A DNA stretch of 36,877 nt from Microcaldota archaeon. Lineage in GTDB: Archaea > Micrarchaeota > Micrarchaeia > Anstonellales > J096. Each line of letters opens with the position of its first letter. Positions within the stretch are counted from its first letter, which is position 1. Under the pieces are notes generated by a model, which did no database searches, was not told where the DNA came from, and saw only the letters and a list, made by a program, of their open reading frames with translations. Position numbers and translations under genes: made by a program. Shown here piece after piece: positions 1 through 8,025 of this stretch. The DNA is taken from the NCBI GenBank assembly GCA_013153395.1, contig JAADEL010000049.1, forward strand, positions 1 through 36,877, given 5' to 3'.

Positions 1-56
1 GGGAAGCGCTTGGGCTTTTCGTAGACTACCTCCTCTGTAAGCTTTAATTGGGGCAC
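1..56 (-). CDS. Partial CDS, N-terminus only, unknown
   Basis: A GTG at 56-54 opens a minus-strand reading frame that runs off the left edge. It encodes about 18 residues beginning MPQLKLTEEVVYEKPKRF, a charged coding-like sequence with no stop. The TTTAAA box at 81-86 lies about 27 bases upstream of this GTG, the distance expected for a leaderless archaeal gene. Too little is present to assign a family. Confidence 0.45.
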   Translation of the reverse strand, partial: MPQLKLTEEVVYEKPKRF

Positions 57-78
57 GTTTAAGTGTTGGAGGCTTTTT

Positions 79-97
79 CTTTTAAACCTTTTATTAA
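79..97. promoter_or_regulatory. Shared divergent TATA region
   Basis: A TTTAAA palindrome at 81-86 sits between the minus-strand GTG at 56 and the plus-strand GTG at 106. Its centre is about 27 bases from the first and about 23 from the second. It can therefore serve leaderless transcription in both directions. A second AT-rich box, TTATTAAA, lies at 91-98. Confidence 0.55.
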
Positions 98-105
98 ACC
101 AAAGA

Positions 106-627
106 GTGGTTGTACAGGAGAAGTTTGATGGAAAACCTATAGCCTTTAGGAGTAAAGATAGAAGGTTTGTGATATTTGCAGAGGACCTGTTGAAAAGGCA
201 TTCTATTCCTTATTGGGTACCCGCCCGTTATGCAGTATTTGATATATATGATATCAGAGGAGTGTTTTTAGAAGATGATGACATGAGGAAGGTAGTAAAA
301 GATATACGAGAAGGCAAACTTCCGATAGAGGGAGCTCGGCCTTGGGATTTCTTTGCTGTTCCTTGGATAGAAAAGGGCTTTATTGATATAAAAGAGCTTC
401 CTTATCTTATACTCCCTTCTTACTACACTCAAAATAGCGAGAAGATGGAAGGGATTGTGGTAAAGCCGTTAAGAGAGTTGTTCGAGATAGAACAGCTTCG
501 TGGAAAACTGGTAAGAAAGGAGTTTGAAGAGGGGATCCGAGAACACCATCTTAGACAACCTACCCTCTATAACATCATAGACCCCAGCAAACCTATCCTC
601 TTAAGTTATAAAGATTACACTCAGTAA
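106..627 (+). CDS. Compact RNA-ligase-like nucleotidyltransferase
   Basis: This 173-residue protein carries the ordered motifs of the covalent nucleotidyltransferase superfamily. These are motif I EKFDG at residues 5-9 (candidate adenylated Lys6), a IIIa-like VFDIYD at 44-49, motif IV EGIVVK at 115-120 and a motif V-like GKLVRK at 133-138. The order and the IIIa/IV sequences resemble T4 Rnl2-type RNA ligases more than replicative DNA ligases. It is very short: there is almost nothing before motif I, and the stretch between motifs I and IIIa is much reduced, so canonical motif III is not evident. No OB-fold or C-terminal domain follows. The GTG start is supported by the TATA box about 23 bases upstream and by an in-frame stop at 22-24. 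It lies 7 bases before the PINA gene, so it is probably the first gene of an operon with PINA and the Hef-type helicase. The substrate (RNA, DNA or other) cannot be read from sequence. Confidence 0.72.
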   Translation: MVVQEKFDGKPIAFRSKDRRFVIFAEDLLKRHSIPYWVPARYAVFDIYDIRGVFLEDDDMRKVVKDIREGKLPIEGARPWDFFAVPWIEKGFIDIKELPYLILPSYYTQNSEKMEGIVVKPLRELFEIEQLRGKLVRKEFEEGIREHHLRQPTLYNIIDPSKPILLSYKDYTQ

Positions 628-634
628 AAAGAGC

Positions 635-2101
635 ATGTACGTTTTAGATACCAGCATCGTAATAAATCGACCAAAGGAAGTATGGGATTTAGAGGATCCC
701 ATCTATATTACCAGAGCCACTCTAGCAGAACTAGAGCATCTCTCCAACCTAGGAAAAGAAGAGGGATTCATAGGGTTCCAGTTTATCGAGGAGCTTAAGA
801 AGAAAAAGAGAGTGGAGATTGTAGGTCCAAGACCTACTCCTGGGCAAATACAGTTTGCTAAAAAGGGTGGAGAGATAGATAACCTTATAAGAGAAGTGGC
901 CAAGAGCCTGGATGCCACTTTGGTAACATCGGATAGGGTTCAATATCTAGTAGCAAAGGCGGAGGAGATCCCCGCATTGCTCATACTACCGGAGGGTTCC
1001 TTACCTTTTGAAAAATACTTTACCAAGAACGTGATGAGCGTTCATCTGAGAGAGAATTCCCATGTGCAGCTCAAAGAAGGGCATCCTGGAGGCTGGAGGC
1101 TCAAAACCTTGGACGAATTTATGGATAAAGAAAAGATTTCTTATGTAATTTCTCAGATAGAGAACTATGCTCGTGCCAACAACATCTATTTTGAAATATT
1201 AAGAGAAGGGGCCAAGGTAATCCAAATCAACGATTATCGTATTGTGATTGCCTATCCTCCCTTCTCGGATGCGAGAGAGGTCACCGTGGTAAGACCAGTA
1301 AAGAGATTGACCTTGGAAGATTATAATCTAAGGAAAGAGTTGTTAGAAAGGATAAACAGAGAGGCAGAGGGAATATTGATAGCGGGTTCTCCGGGTTCAG
1401 GAAAAACCACCTTTGCCAACGCCCTTGCCAACTACTATGTCTCCCAAAACAAGGTGGTAAAAACCTTGGAGGAGCCCCGAGATATGGATGTGCCTCCTGA
1501 AGTAAGCCAGTATAGAAGGCTAGAGGGAAGCTATGAATATACCAAAGATATCTTGCTCCTGGTAAGGCCTGACTATGTGTTCTTTGATGAAGTAAGGAGA
1601 ACAGACGACTTCCACACCTACATAGACCTAAGAATGGCCGGTATTGGTATGGTGGGAATAGTGCATGCCAAGGCACCTATAGATGCTATTGAAAGGTTTA
1701 TTAACAGGGTGGAGCTGGGAATGATCCCGCAGATTATTGATACGGTGATATTTATCGAAGGAGGTCAGATTGGACAGGTTTATACCTTGAATCAGGTGAT
1801 AAAGGTTCCTTCAGGCATGTTTGAGAGGGATTTGGCAAGACCTGTGGTGGAGGTAAGAGACTTCTTCACCGAGAGATTATTGTATGAGATATATAAGTTC
1901 GGAGAGGAAACAGTGGTCTATCGCATAAGAAGCCAATCCAAGCTCGATAAAGAGCTCTCTAAAATCTTTGATGATTATAAGCTAGAGCACAGAGATGGCC
2001 GCTGGACCGTGATTATTCCAAAGTCGGAGCTCAAGAAGCTTAACAAGAAGTCGGTGAAGAAGCTCCTGAAAAAATACAACCTCCATTTTGAAATAGAATG
2101 A
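635..2101 (+). CDS. PINA-type ATPase (PIN domain plus AAA-type ATPase)
   Basis: The 488-residue protein starts with a PIN nuclease-like domain (MYVLDTS, Asp5; further acidic residues within the first 110 residues). A RecA/PilT-like ATPase follows, with Walker A GSPGSGKTT at about 249-257 and a Walker B-like YVFFDEVRR near 320. The C-terminal ~60 residues are Lys-rich and KH-like. This is the archaeal PIN-ATPase family (COG1855). Its Sulfolobus member PINA is a hexameric Holliday-junction branch-migration motor that works with Hjc and Hel308. Length is close to the family norm. The ATG follows the ligase-like gene by 7 bases. The stop overlaps the start of the Hef-type helicase by four bases (ATGA), so translation is probably coupled. 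A role in stalled-fork or junction processing is inferred from the family and neighbours. Confidence 0.9.
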   Translation: MYVLDTSIVINRPKEVWDLEDPIYITRATLAELEHLSNLGKEEGFIGFQFIEELKKKKRVEIVGPRPTPGQIQFAKKGGEIDNLIREVAKSLDATLVTSDRVQYLVAKAEEIPALLILPEGSLPFEKYFTKNVMSVHLRENSHVQLKEGHPGGWRLKTLDEFMDKEKISYVISQIENYARANNIYFEILREGAKVIQINDYRIVIAYPPFSDAREVTVVRPVKRLTLEDYNLRKELLERINREAEGILIAGSPGSGKTTFANALANYYVSQNKVVKTLEEPRDMDVPPEVSQYRRLEGSYEYTKDILLLVRPDYVFFDEVRRTDDFHTYIDLRMAGIGMVGIVHAKAPIDAIERFINRVELGMIPQIIDTVIFIEGGQIGQVYTLNQVIKVPSGMFERDLARPVVEVRDFFTERLLYEIYKFGEETVVYRIRSQSKLDKELSKIFDDYKLEHRDGRWTVIIPKSELKKLNKKSVKKLLKKYNLHFEIE

Positions 2102-3483
2102 TAGAGCTGCGCGAATACCAGAAGAACATTGCCAAGACGTGTTTGTTCCACAATTGTTTGGTGGTGCTACCCACTGGCCTGGGAAAAACCCACATTGCCT
2201 TTTATATCATGTCCAGGTATAAGACGGGTTTATTTTTGGCACCTACCAAGCCCCTTGTAGAGCAGCAGGCCAAGGTCTTTATGGAACATTATTCCCAGGA
2301 TGTGGAGATAGCTACAGGGGACAACCGCAAGCGCCAGTACAAAGCCCGTTATATATTTGCCACACCCCAGACGATTGAAAGGGATTTAGATAGACTGGAT
2401 CCTGAGAGGTTTGATGTGATTGTGTTTGATGAAGCTCATAAGGCGGTGGGCAACTATGCCTATGTGAAGATTGCCAAGCACTTTAGGCCCAAGCGCATTA
2501 TAGGGCTAACGGCCTCTCCTGGACATGATATAGAACGTATTCAGGAGATCCTCCACAACCTACGCATCCAACGCATAGAGATAAGAACTGAGGAAGACCC
2601 CGATGTAAAGCCTTATATGCAGAAAAAGCTTATCCGGTATGTGCCGGTAGAGCTCACACCCGAATACAAGGAGCTGGTGAAGATGCTTGGAGAGCTTATG
2701 AAAAAACACGCAGAAACCTTGAAAAAATTCCATATTCCTGTGCCCACCAAAGCAACCATGTCTGCCAGCATGCAGGAGATAGATAAGCTTCCACCTGAGC
2801 ACAGGTTCCCTGCCATGATCGCCTTCTCCCAATATGTAAACCTAAGCCATATTAAAGAGCTGCTAGAGACAGAGAGCGTGCTTGCCGTAAAGAACTATCT
2901 CCAAAAGCTCGATAGGAAAAAACAATCCGTGAAAGCTCTTCTAAAGGATTTGGAGCCTTTTTTGAAGAAGCTGGACGAGGTAGGGGAGCATCCCAAGGTA
3001 AAAAAGGCTGTTTCCCTCATAAAGGCCTTGAAGGGCAAAAAAGGCATTCTTTTCTCTCAATACACAGACCAGATACGCTATCTTAAGGACCTGCTAGAAA
3101 AAGAAGGCATAAAAGCAGAAATCTTCATTGGCAAGCACAAAGGATACACGCGCAAAGACCAGTTGCGCACCTTGGAAAGATTCCGAAAGGGAGAGTTTGA
3201 CGTGCTGGTTTCGTCCAGTATCGGAGAGGAAGGATTGGACGTCCCTGTGGTGGATTTTGTTATATTCTATGAGCCGGTGCCTAGTGCTATTCGCACCATC
3301 CAACGAATGGGACGCACAGGCCGTTTTAGAGAGGGATATGTGTATATGTTGGTGGCCAAGGGAACCCGAGACCAAGGATATATGTATGCGGCTAAGAAAA
3401 GAACCAAGCAGATGTATTCTACCCTAAACAACCTTAAAAAGACCTTAGAGGAGGCCAAGAAAAAAACGTTGTTAGATTTCTAA
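2098..3483 (+). CDS. hef: Hef/Mph1-type superfamily 2 helicase without nuclease domain
   Basis: This 461-residue DEAH helicase of the archaeal Hef/FANCM/Mph1 family has Walker A LPTGLGKT at 24-31, DEAH near 111-114, motif III TASPG near 139 and motif VI QRMGRTGR at 402-409. The helical insertion typical of Hef lies between the two RecA-like lobes. Canonical euryarchaeal Hef has a C-terminal XPF/ERCC4 nuclease and is about 750 residues. That nuclease is absent here, and no separate copy is in the window. The last residues, KKTLLDF, match the spacing of a PCNA-interacting box (Q-x-x-L-x-x-F) with Lys in place of Gln. The family unwinds forks and flaps. The four-base overlap with the PINA gene suggests a joint role in fork repair (inference). 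Confidence 0.92.
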   Translation: MIELREYQKNIAKTCLFHNCLVVLPTGLGKTHIAFYIMSRYKTGLFLAPTKPLVEQQAKVFMEHYSQDVEIATGDNRKRQYKARYIFATPQTIERDLDRLDPERFDVIVFDEAHKAVGNYAYVKIAKHFRPKRIIGLTASPGHDIERIQEILHNLRIQRIEIRTEEDPDVKPYMQKKLIRYVPVELTPEYKELVKMLGELMKKHAETLKKFHIPVPTKATMSASMQEIDKLPPEHRFPAMIAFSQYVNLSHIKELLETESVLAVKNYLQKLDRKKQSVKALLKDLEPFLKKLDEVGEHPKVKKAVSLIKALKGKKGILFSQYTDQIRYLKDLLEKEGIKAEIFIGKHKGYTRKDQLRTLERFRKGEFDVLVSSSIGEEGLDVPVVDFVIFYEPVPSAIRTIQRMGRTGRFREGYVYMLVAKGTRDQGYMYAAKKRTKQMYSTLNNLKKTLEEAKKKTLLDF

Positions 3484-3815
3484 AGAAGCTTAAGGTGGCC
3501 TGTGATATTGTCCAATACCTCATCAGGATAGGGACCGATCCCTAGGGCAGTAATGGTTCCTGGTTCTAACTGAGTGTGGCCCGCATCCCGGATAAGCACA
3601 GGGTTGAGACCTTGTTTTTTTGCCTGGTCATAGAGACGCAGGAGTTCTTTTTCAGGAGCCTTGAGCACCACCTTTTTTACACCGGATCTCTCCCACTGCC
3701 ATTTGTTAAACCAAGGAGCCCGTTGATAGGCCTCTAAAGAAGCATGGGCCACCTGAGCACACATCTTGCCCTTGCCCATTTTGATATCCTGGTTAATCAC
3801 AATTACTTGCTTCAT
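3480..3815 (-). CDS. pth2: Peptidyl-tRNA hydrolase, Pth2 type
   Basis: At 111 residues this is a full-length archaeal/eukaryotic Pth2. The N-terminus carries the characteristic VINQDIKMGKGKMCAQVAHA segment with its conserved Lys, Gln, His and Ala residues. Later, GHTQLEPGT and LGIGPYP match the family's active-site loops. It releases peptides from prematurely dissociated peptidyl-tRNAs. Its stop overlaps that of the convergent Hef-type gene by four bases. Its first 23 bases overlap the end of truD. An AT-rich box, TTTTAAAAA at 3832-3840 within the end of truD, lies about 21 bases upstream of the ATG, so it may also be transcribed independently. Confidence 0.95.
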   Translation of the reverse strand: MKQVIVINQDIKMGKGKMCAQVAHASLEAYQRAPWFNKWQWERSGVKKVVLKAPEKELLRLYDQAKKQGLNPVLIRDAGHTQLEPGTITALGIGPYPDEVLDNITGHLKLL

Positions 3816-4854
3816 AATTTTTTGTAAGTTCTTTTAAAAAGGTGGTTGCGTATGACCCTCGCGGGAGCTTGAAAGAGATATGGTCCTGGAAAAGCTTGAG
3901 ATCAAAATAGCGCTCTAGCATCTTGCGGGGAGCGCCCTTTGCCCTTAAGGTAGGGAGAGAACGCATCTGAAAATGTTCTTGGGTAAGGTTTAATTGCTGG
4001 AGGATTTCCTGCTGATAAGGATTGATGTTGGTATCATATCCAACCAAATAACCCTCCTCCACCAAATCTTGATTATCATAACGCAGGTCAAGCTCTTTGT
4101 TAAAGATATAGGATTGGACGCTGTGGATAAATAAAAGGGAAAAGTTCCTGGGGAGCTCTAGCAGGATTTGCTTGGGGCTCTTCCCCTCTCTCAACCGACC
4201 CACAATCCAGTTTTCATGCTTCATATGCTTGGGAAAGGAGGGAAGTTCGCCTTCTTGGATGCGTTTTCTTATCTCCAGGATCTCGGGATTGTTTTCCCGG
4301 GGATAGGTGAGGAAAAGCTGAAGGGCCTCTTCAAACCTCTCTTGGAGCAAAAGCAACCCTACCTTAACATTGATGCATTTCCTCCCAAACCTCTGCTCTC
4401 CGAAATAGTTCAAGAAATAGCCCGGGAGCTCCTCTATAACCGGGCTAAGGCGTTCAATCTCAGGATGGTAAACATGGAAAAGATTCCCCCAGAGGTCGCC
4501 CATCCGCAGCTTTTTTATCAACGTTCCTCCCTTTACAATCTCCACATCCTTGATAGAAAGGGGTTCTATAGGGCGAGGAAGGGTTATGCGTTGGTAGGTG
4601 GTGGCATTCTTATCCTTCATGCCCGCAAACCCAATATACTTGAGCTTTATTCCTGTAAGGTAGGAAAGGCGTTTTAAGAGAGTGTCGGTGGACCAGTTTT
4701 TCTTTTTTATTATATAAAGGTGTTGAGAGCCTTTTTCATCCTTACGATAGTCCAAGTTCACAACCTTTCCTTCTTGATCTATCTCATGGACATGGAAGGT
4801 CTGGGCATTGAGGGTAAAGGAAATGCCAGGACGGGTTTGGGTTAAAAACCTCAT
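3793..4854 (-). CDS. truD: tRNA pseudouridine synthase TruD
   Basis: This 353-residue TruD-family enzyme converts U13 of tRNA to pseudouridine (family role). The catalytic signature GFAGMKDKNATTYQR lies at residues 75-89, with the predicted nucleophile Asp81. FGEQRFGRK near 150-160 is the second conserved family segment. Length is in the archaeal range (about 350-420). Translation starts at the ATG at 4854, giving MRFLTQTRPG. A TATA-like box at 4881-4888 lies inside the divergent glycosyltransferase gene. It is probably co-transcribed with the overlapping pth2. Confidence 0.94.
   Translation of the reverse strand: MRFLTQTRPGISFTLNAQTFHVHEIDQEGKVVNLDYRKDEKGSQHLYIIKKKNWSTDTLLKRLSYLTGIKLKYIGFAGMKDKNATTYQRITLPRPIEPLSIKDVEIVKGGTLIKKLRMGDLWGNLFHVYHPEIERLSPVIEELPGYFLNYFGEQRFGRKCINVKVGLLLLQERFEEALQLFLTYPRENNPEILEIRKRIQEGELPSFPKHMKHENWIVGRLREGKSPKQILLELPRNFSLLFIHSVQSYIFNKELDLRYDNQDLVEEGYLVGYDTNINPYQQEILQQLNLTQEHFQMRSLPTLRAKGAPRKMLERYFDLKLFQDHISFKLPRGSYATTFLKELTKNYEASNCD
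4841..4848 (+). promoter_or_regulatory. TATA box for glycosyltransferase, inside truD
   Basis: GTTAAAAA lies within the first codons of truD on the opposite strand. Its centre is about 27 bases upstream of the ATG at 4872, the spacing seen for other leaderless genes here. Confidence 0.4.
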
Positions 4855-4871
4855 TTCTCAAAATTATGTCC

Positions 4872-5774
4872 ATGTATTATTATATAAACCATGAGGTGTT
4901 CCATCCTCTCAAGGAGTTTTTAGAAAGAGAGGGCATGCCCACCCAAAAAATAGAGAAGAGATGGGAAATCTTCTTTCCCAAGTATTTCCTCTTTACAAAA
5001 AACAAAGTGGATCCCAATAAACCTTCTATCGTGCATTCTCCTTGGATCCATGATATTCCGTGGAAGATTAAAGCTCCTAAGATTGTGATTGAGGAATACT
5101 TTTTTACCAATGGGCTGAGGGATAAGCTCTTCAAAAAGGTAATGGCCCCCTATAAGGTTTTTATCACGCTTACTCCAATTACCCATCAATTCTTGATTGA
5201 TTGGGGAAAGGAAAGCTTTCTTTTGCCTCCGTTGTTAGAGGGGAAGCTGGTGAAGGAGAAAAAGGACTATATCCTGAGCGTAATGAGATTGGAAAGGAGG
5301 AAAAATCCTGAGATGATTGTCCGCCTTGCAAAGGCCTTTCCTGAAAAAAGGTTCATAATAGCAACCGGCGGCCATTATGAAAAAAGATATCTGGAAATGT
5401 TAAGACTTCCCAATGTCCAGATTATCAAAGAGAGATTGCCAAAGAAGAATTTAGAGGAGCTTTTGGCAAAGGCAAGGTTGTTTGTGTTTCCCACCCTCCA
5501 GGACCCTATAGGATATGCTCCTATCGAGGCCCTGAGGTTTGGGACGCCTGTTCTACTTTCCACAAAGGCTGCTGTAAGCTCCTTCTTCCCTGATAAAGAA
5601 TGGGTACTTCCTCCAGAGGATGAAAACGCATGGGTAGAAAAGGTAAAGGAGATGTGGGAAAAGGCAAAGCCTGAGGACTTTTATCGGAGCTTTAAAGCGG
5701 TGTTTTCCAAGGATGAAAGCATCTACCGCGATAACTACCGCATATTCAAAAACTATCTAAAGAGCTTTGCTTGA
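4872..5774 (+). CDS. Family 4-like glycosyltransferase
   Basis: The C-terminal half has the GT-B/GT4 nucleotide-sugar fold signatures. These are a Rossmann start with LSVMRLERRKNPEMIVRLA, a middle LPKKNLEELLAKARLFVFPT and the donor-site motif DPIGYAPIEALRFGTPVL, which contains the E-x7-E-like region. The protein is about 300 residues, short for GT4 (usually 340-400), mainly because the N-terminal acceptor domain is reduced. An ATG six bases earlier at 4866 is possible. I chose 4872 because it sits 27 bases from the TATA box at 4841-4848. The last 29 bases overlap the convergent polB gene. It probably transfers a sugar to a lipid or surface glycan at the cytoplasmic membrane face. Donor and acceptor are unknown. 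Confidence 0.82.
   Translation: MYYYINHEVFHPLKEFLEREGMPTQKIEKRWEIFFPKYFLFTKNKVDPNKPSIVHSPWIHDIPWKIKAPKIVIEEYFFTNGLRDKLFKKVMAPYKVFITLTPITHQFLIDWGKESFLLPPLLEGKLVKEKKDYILSVMRLERRKNPEMIVRLAKAFPEKRFIIATGGHYEKRYLEMLRLPNVQIIKERLPKKNLEELLAKARLFVFPTLQDPIGYAPIEALRFGTPVLLSTKAAVSSFFPDKEWVLPPEDENAWVEKVKEMWEKAKPEDFYRSFKAVFSKDESIYRDNYRIFKNYLKSFA
4881..4888 (-). promoter_or_regulatory. TATA box for truD, inside the glycosyltransferase gene
   Basis: Read on the minus strand this is TTTATATA, a near-consensus archaeal TATA box. Its centre is about 30 bases upstream of the truD ATG. It lies within the coding region of the divergent gene. Confidence 0.45.
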
Positions 5775-7899
5775 TGTTCTCGGTGAGCTCAGCTTCCGAT
5801 ACACCCAGTTCTTGAATAAGCTTCATCACAGCAGGCAGCACTTGATGATGGATATAATATTCGGCATCATATTGAAGGTTATGGGATTTGAAGAGCTCAT
5901 AGGGCCAGGCCTTATCGGAGGTTTTTCCATCTTGAGCTGCTATTATATACCTAATCAAAGTTCCTGGTTTGACCTTTTCTCCCTTTTGTCTGAGGCGTTT
6001 GGCGGCCATCACTTCAGGGCTTATCACATCATACTTGTCCAAGGACTTGGTAATCTGAGAGGTGATGACGAGCTCCTCGGGCTTGACCTCTCCGCGGCGC
6101 AATCTCTTTACCACTTCCTGGATATAGGAAATGGCCTTTTCCTTGCTTCCCTCTTTGAGGATGATATCAAGGACCTTGCGCTGGGTCTCACGAGCAATAG
6201 GGCTCCAGTCCCTACGCACAAGCTCAAAGCCCCTTATCTTGACGGAGCCGTCCTCGGCTAGCAGAGCATACTTTTTCTTTGCTCCCGCTTCCTCCCCCTT
6301 CTTAGTTACAAAGAGGCCGCGGATGTAGAAATTTTCCAAATCAAGGCGCATTTTTCCTGGAAGTTTTTTATTAATATACTCCAAAAATCGTAAAATGTCC
6401 TCCTTTTTCTCATAAATCAAAAACACCGAATCGGTATCCGTATAAAGCACCTTGAAGCCCCATTTCTCCGCCTCTTCAATTACTTCCATGATGTGCTTGC
6501 GGCCCCACGCGGTCACGCTCTCGGCCGCCTCTCGGAGATAATAACGGCTCCTAGGATATCCCATATAGCCATAGAAAGAGTTGGCCAACACCTTAAGGGC
6601 CTGAGCACGCGCCTGAAGCTGTTTGTTGTCTGGGTCTTCTTTAAGCTTTTTCTTGATCGCATCCCTCTCATCTATCAATCCTTCTAAAATCCTTGGGATT
6701 AGGCCCTGAGGATGGTCTAAAAAGGCATGGCCCAATGGAGAGATATACCCCTTTCCCTCTTTATTGTAGGTATAGTAATCGATGTTGTAGGTTATGATGA
6801 TGGAGGGATATAGGCTGCGAAAGTCCAAGACCGCAATGTTCTCATAAATCCCAGGCTCAGGGAGCTTTACATAGGCTCCCTTTATAGGATTGCTTTCTCG
6901 ATATTCTACTTCTTCCCGAGAGGGTAGAGCAGGAATCAAAAACTCCGGTCCTCCTTCGTAGAGCAAAAGATTTTCCACCAGTTGCCCCGGGGTGCTGGAA
7001 ACAAGCTCCTGCATAAAGGTGCGGGAGGTGTGGGAAAGCTCTATTATAAGGTCAAAGAAATGCTCAAAAAGAGCCTTGGTGGCAAGGGCATCCGAAAGAG
7101 AATATTCCCAAAGGTCCTTATCTCCGTCTTGCCACATCTTCCATATCTCATTCTTTGTGATGGAGAATTTATCCTCTCCAAACAACGTCTCATATACGGT
7201 TTTCAAAGTATAGTCCTTTACCTCAATTACCCCCAATCTTTTGAACAATCTCACAATCTTGTACATATCCACATGGATTCTTCCTGGGATTTTGACCTTT
7301 TTCTTCCCCATATCCAGGCCCCAACGCGCAATATTGAACACAATCCCATGTTTTTTGGCCCGCTTTTGAAGATAGGGTAAATCAAACATAAAGGAATTAT
7401 ACCCAACTAAGATATCAGGGTCGTAGGTGAGCACAATATCCATAAAGGCTTTGATGAGTTGTTTTTCGCTTTTATAGGGGGTTTGTCTGTTGCCATTACT
7501 TAACATAAGAACATCGGCCTTGTCCTTGGTTGCATAAGATATGGCAATAATAGGATCCTTGCGGGCATCCACTGCTCCTCCTTCATTATAAACCTCAATG
7601 TCAAAGGCCAGGTAGGTAAGCTCATCCTTGATATAGTGGGGAGCAGTGCGGGTATCTATCTGATAGCGCTTTTTCAAAGGAATGTCATATTCATAGGGCT
7701 CAGGAACATCAAGAATAAGACTTTTAATAGCTTTGGTGTCAGGTGCCTCTCTCTTTTGAAGCTGCTTGGGCTTAAACTCCTTCCATATCTTCTTTATAGG
7801 TCCTTGGTCATCTTTATAGAGGAAATAGGGTGAAAACTCAGGCTTGTAATAGCCATCCTTGCGATAGATTACCAGATTATCATCAATCTCCAGTATCAT
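5746..7899 (-). CDS. polB: Family B DNA polymerase
   Basis: This 717-residue replicative-type PolB carries all catalytic motifs. Exo I AFDIE is at about 98-102, Exo II GYNSFMFD at 166-173 and Exo III YSLSDALAT at 266-274. Polymerase motif A DFRSLYPSI is at 359-367, motif B KVLANSFYGYMG at 436-447 and motif C YTDTDSVF at 486-493. Both proofreading and polymerase activities should be intact. It is shorter than typical archaeal PolB (about 770-800). Most of the shortfall is before Exo I, where the N-terminal domain (uracil-recognition pocket in Pyrococcus) is reduced. It ends in QSSLDSF, a good PCNA-interacting box. No intein and no split are seen. The ATG at 7899 is 26 bases from a TATA box. 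The 3' end overlaps the convergent glycosyltransferase gene by 29 bases. Confidence 0.97.
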   Translation of the reverse strand: MILEIDDNLVIYRKDGYYKPEFSPYFLYKDDQGPIKKIWKEFKPKQLQKREAPDTKAIKSLILDVPEPYEYDIPLKKRYQIDTRTAPHYIKDELTYLAFDIEVYNEGGAVDARKDPIIAISYATKDKADVLMLSNGNRQTPYKSEKQLIKAFMDIVLTYDPDILVGYNSFMFDLPYLQKRAKKHGIVFNIARWGLDMGKKKVKIPGRIHVDMYKIVRLFKRLGVIEVKDYTLKTVYETLFGEDKFSITKNEIWKMWQDGDKDLWEYSLSDALATKALFEHFFDLIIELSHTSRTFMQELVSSTPGQLVENLLLYEGGPEFLIPALPSREEVEYRESNPIKGAYVKLPEPGIYENIAVLDFRSLYPSIIITYNIDYYTYNKEGKGYISPLGHAFLDHPQGLIPRILEGLIDERDAIKKKLKEDPDNKQLQARAQALKVLANSFYGYMGYPRSRYYLREAAESVTAWGRKHIMEVIEEAEKWGFKVLYTDTDSVFLIYEKKEDILRFLEYINKKLPGKMRLDLENFYIRGLFVTKKGEEAGAKKKYALLAEDGSVKIRGFELVRRDWSPIARETQRKVLDIILKEGSKEKAISYIQEVVKRLRRGEVKPEELVITSQITKSLDKYDVISPEVMAAKRLRQKGEKVKPGTLIRYIIAAQDGKTSDKAWPYELFKSHNLQYDAEYYIHHQVLPAVMKLIQELGVSEAELTENIKQSSLDSF

Positions 7900-7921
7900 G
7901 CTAAAATATGGCCCATGGTCC

Positions 7922-7928
7922 TTTTAAT
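7922..7928 (-). promoter_or_regulatory. TATA box for polB
   Basis: A TATTAAAA-type box on the minus strand is centred about 26 bases upstream of the polB ATG. It predicts a leaderless transcript. Confidence 0.6.
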
Positions 7929-7997
7929 ATTATACTAATGAGCATTATAATGCCCTCGTCGACCAAGATAATCTCAAGAAAAAGCTGCCCTACAAAC

Positions 7998-8004
7998 TTT
8001 TAAA
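7998..8004 (+). promoter_or_regulatory. TATA box that fixes the DRG start
   Basis: TTTTAAA is centred at 8001, 25 bases upstream of the GTG at 8026 but only 13 upstream of the GTG at 8014. The 8014 codon would lie upstream of the predicted transcription start, so 8026 is the likely initiation codon. Confidence 0.6.
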
Positions 8005-8025
8005 CTCCTGTAAGTGATTAAGGGC

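Noticed and set aside
4168-4677. 169-codon open frame on the plus strand
   Set aside because: It is antisense to truD, which carries the catalytic GMKDKNATT motif. No promoter or family resemblance supports it.
5767-6261. 164-codon open frame on the plus strand
   Set aside because: It is antisense to the C-terminal part of polB. The composition is that of a mirrored coding frame.
8014-8025. Upstream GTG start for the DRG GTPase
   Set aside because: The TATA box is only 13 bases before it, so it would precede the transcript start. The GTG at 8026 also matches the usual DRG N-terminus.
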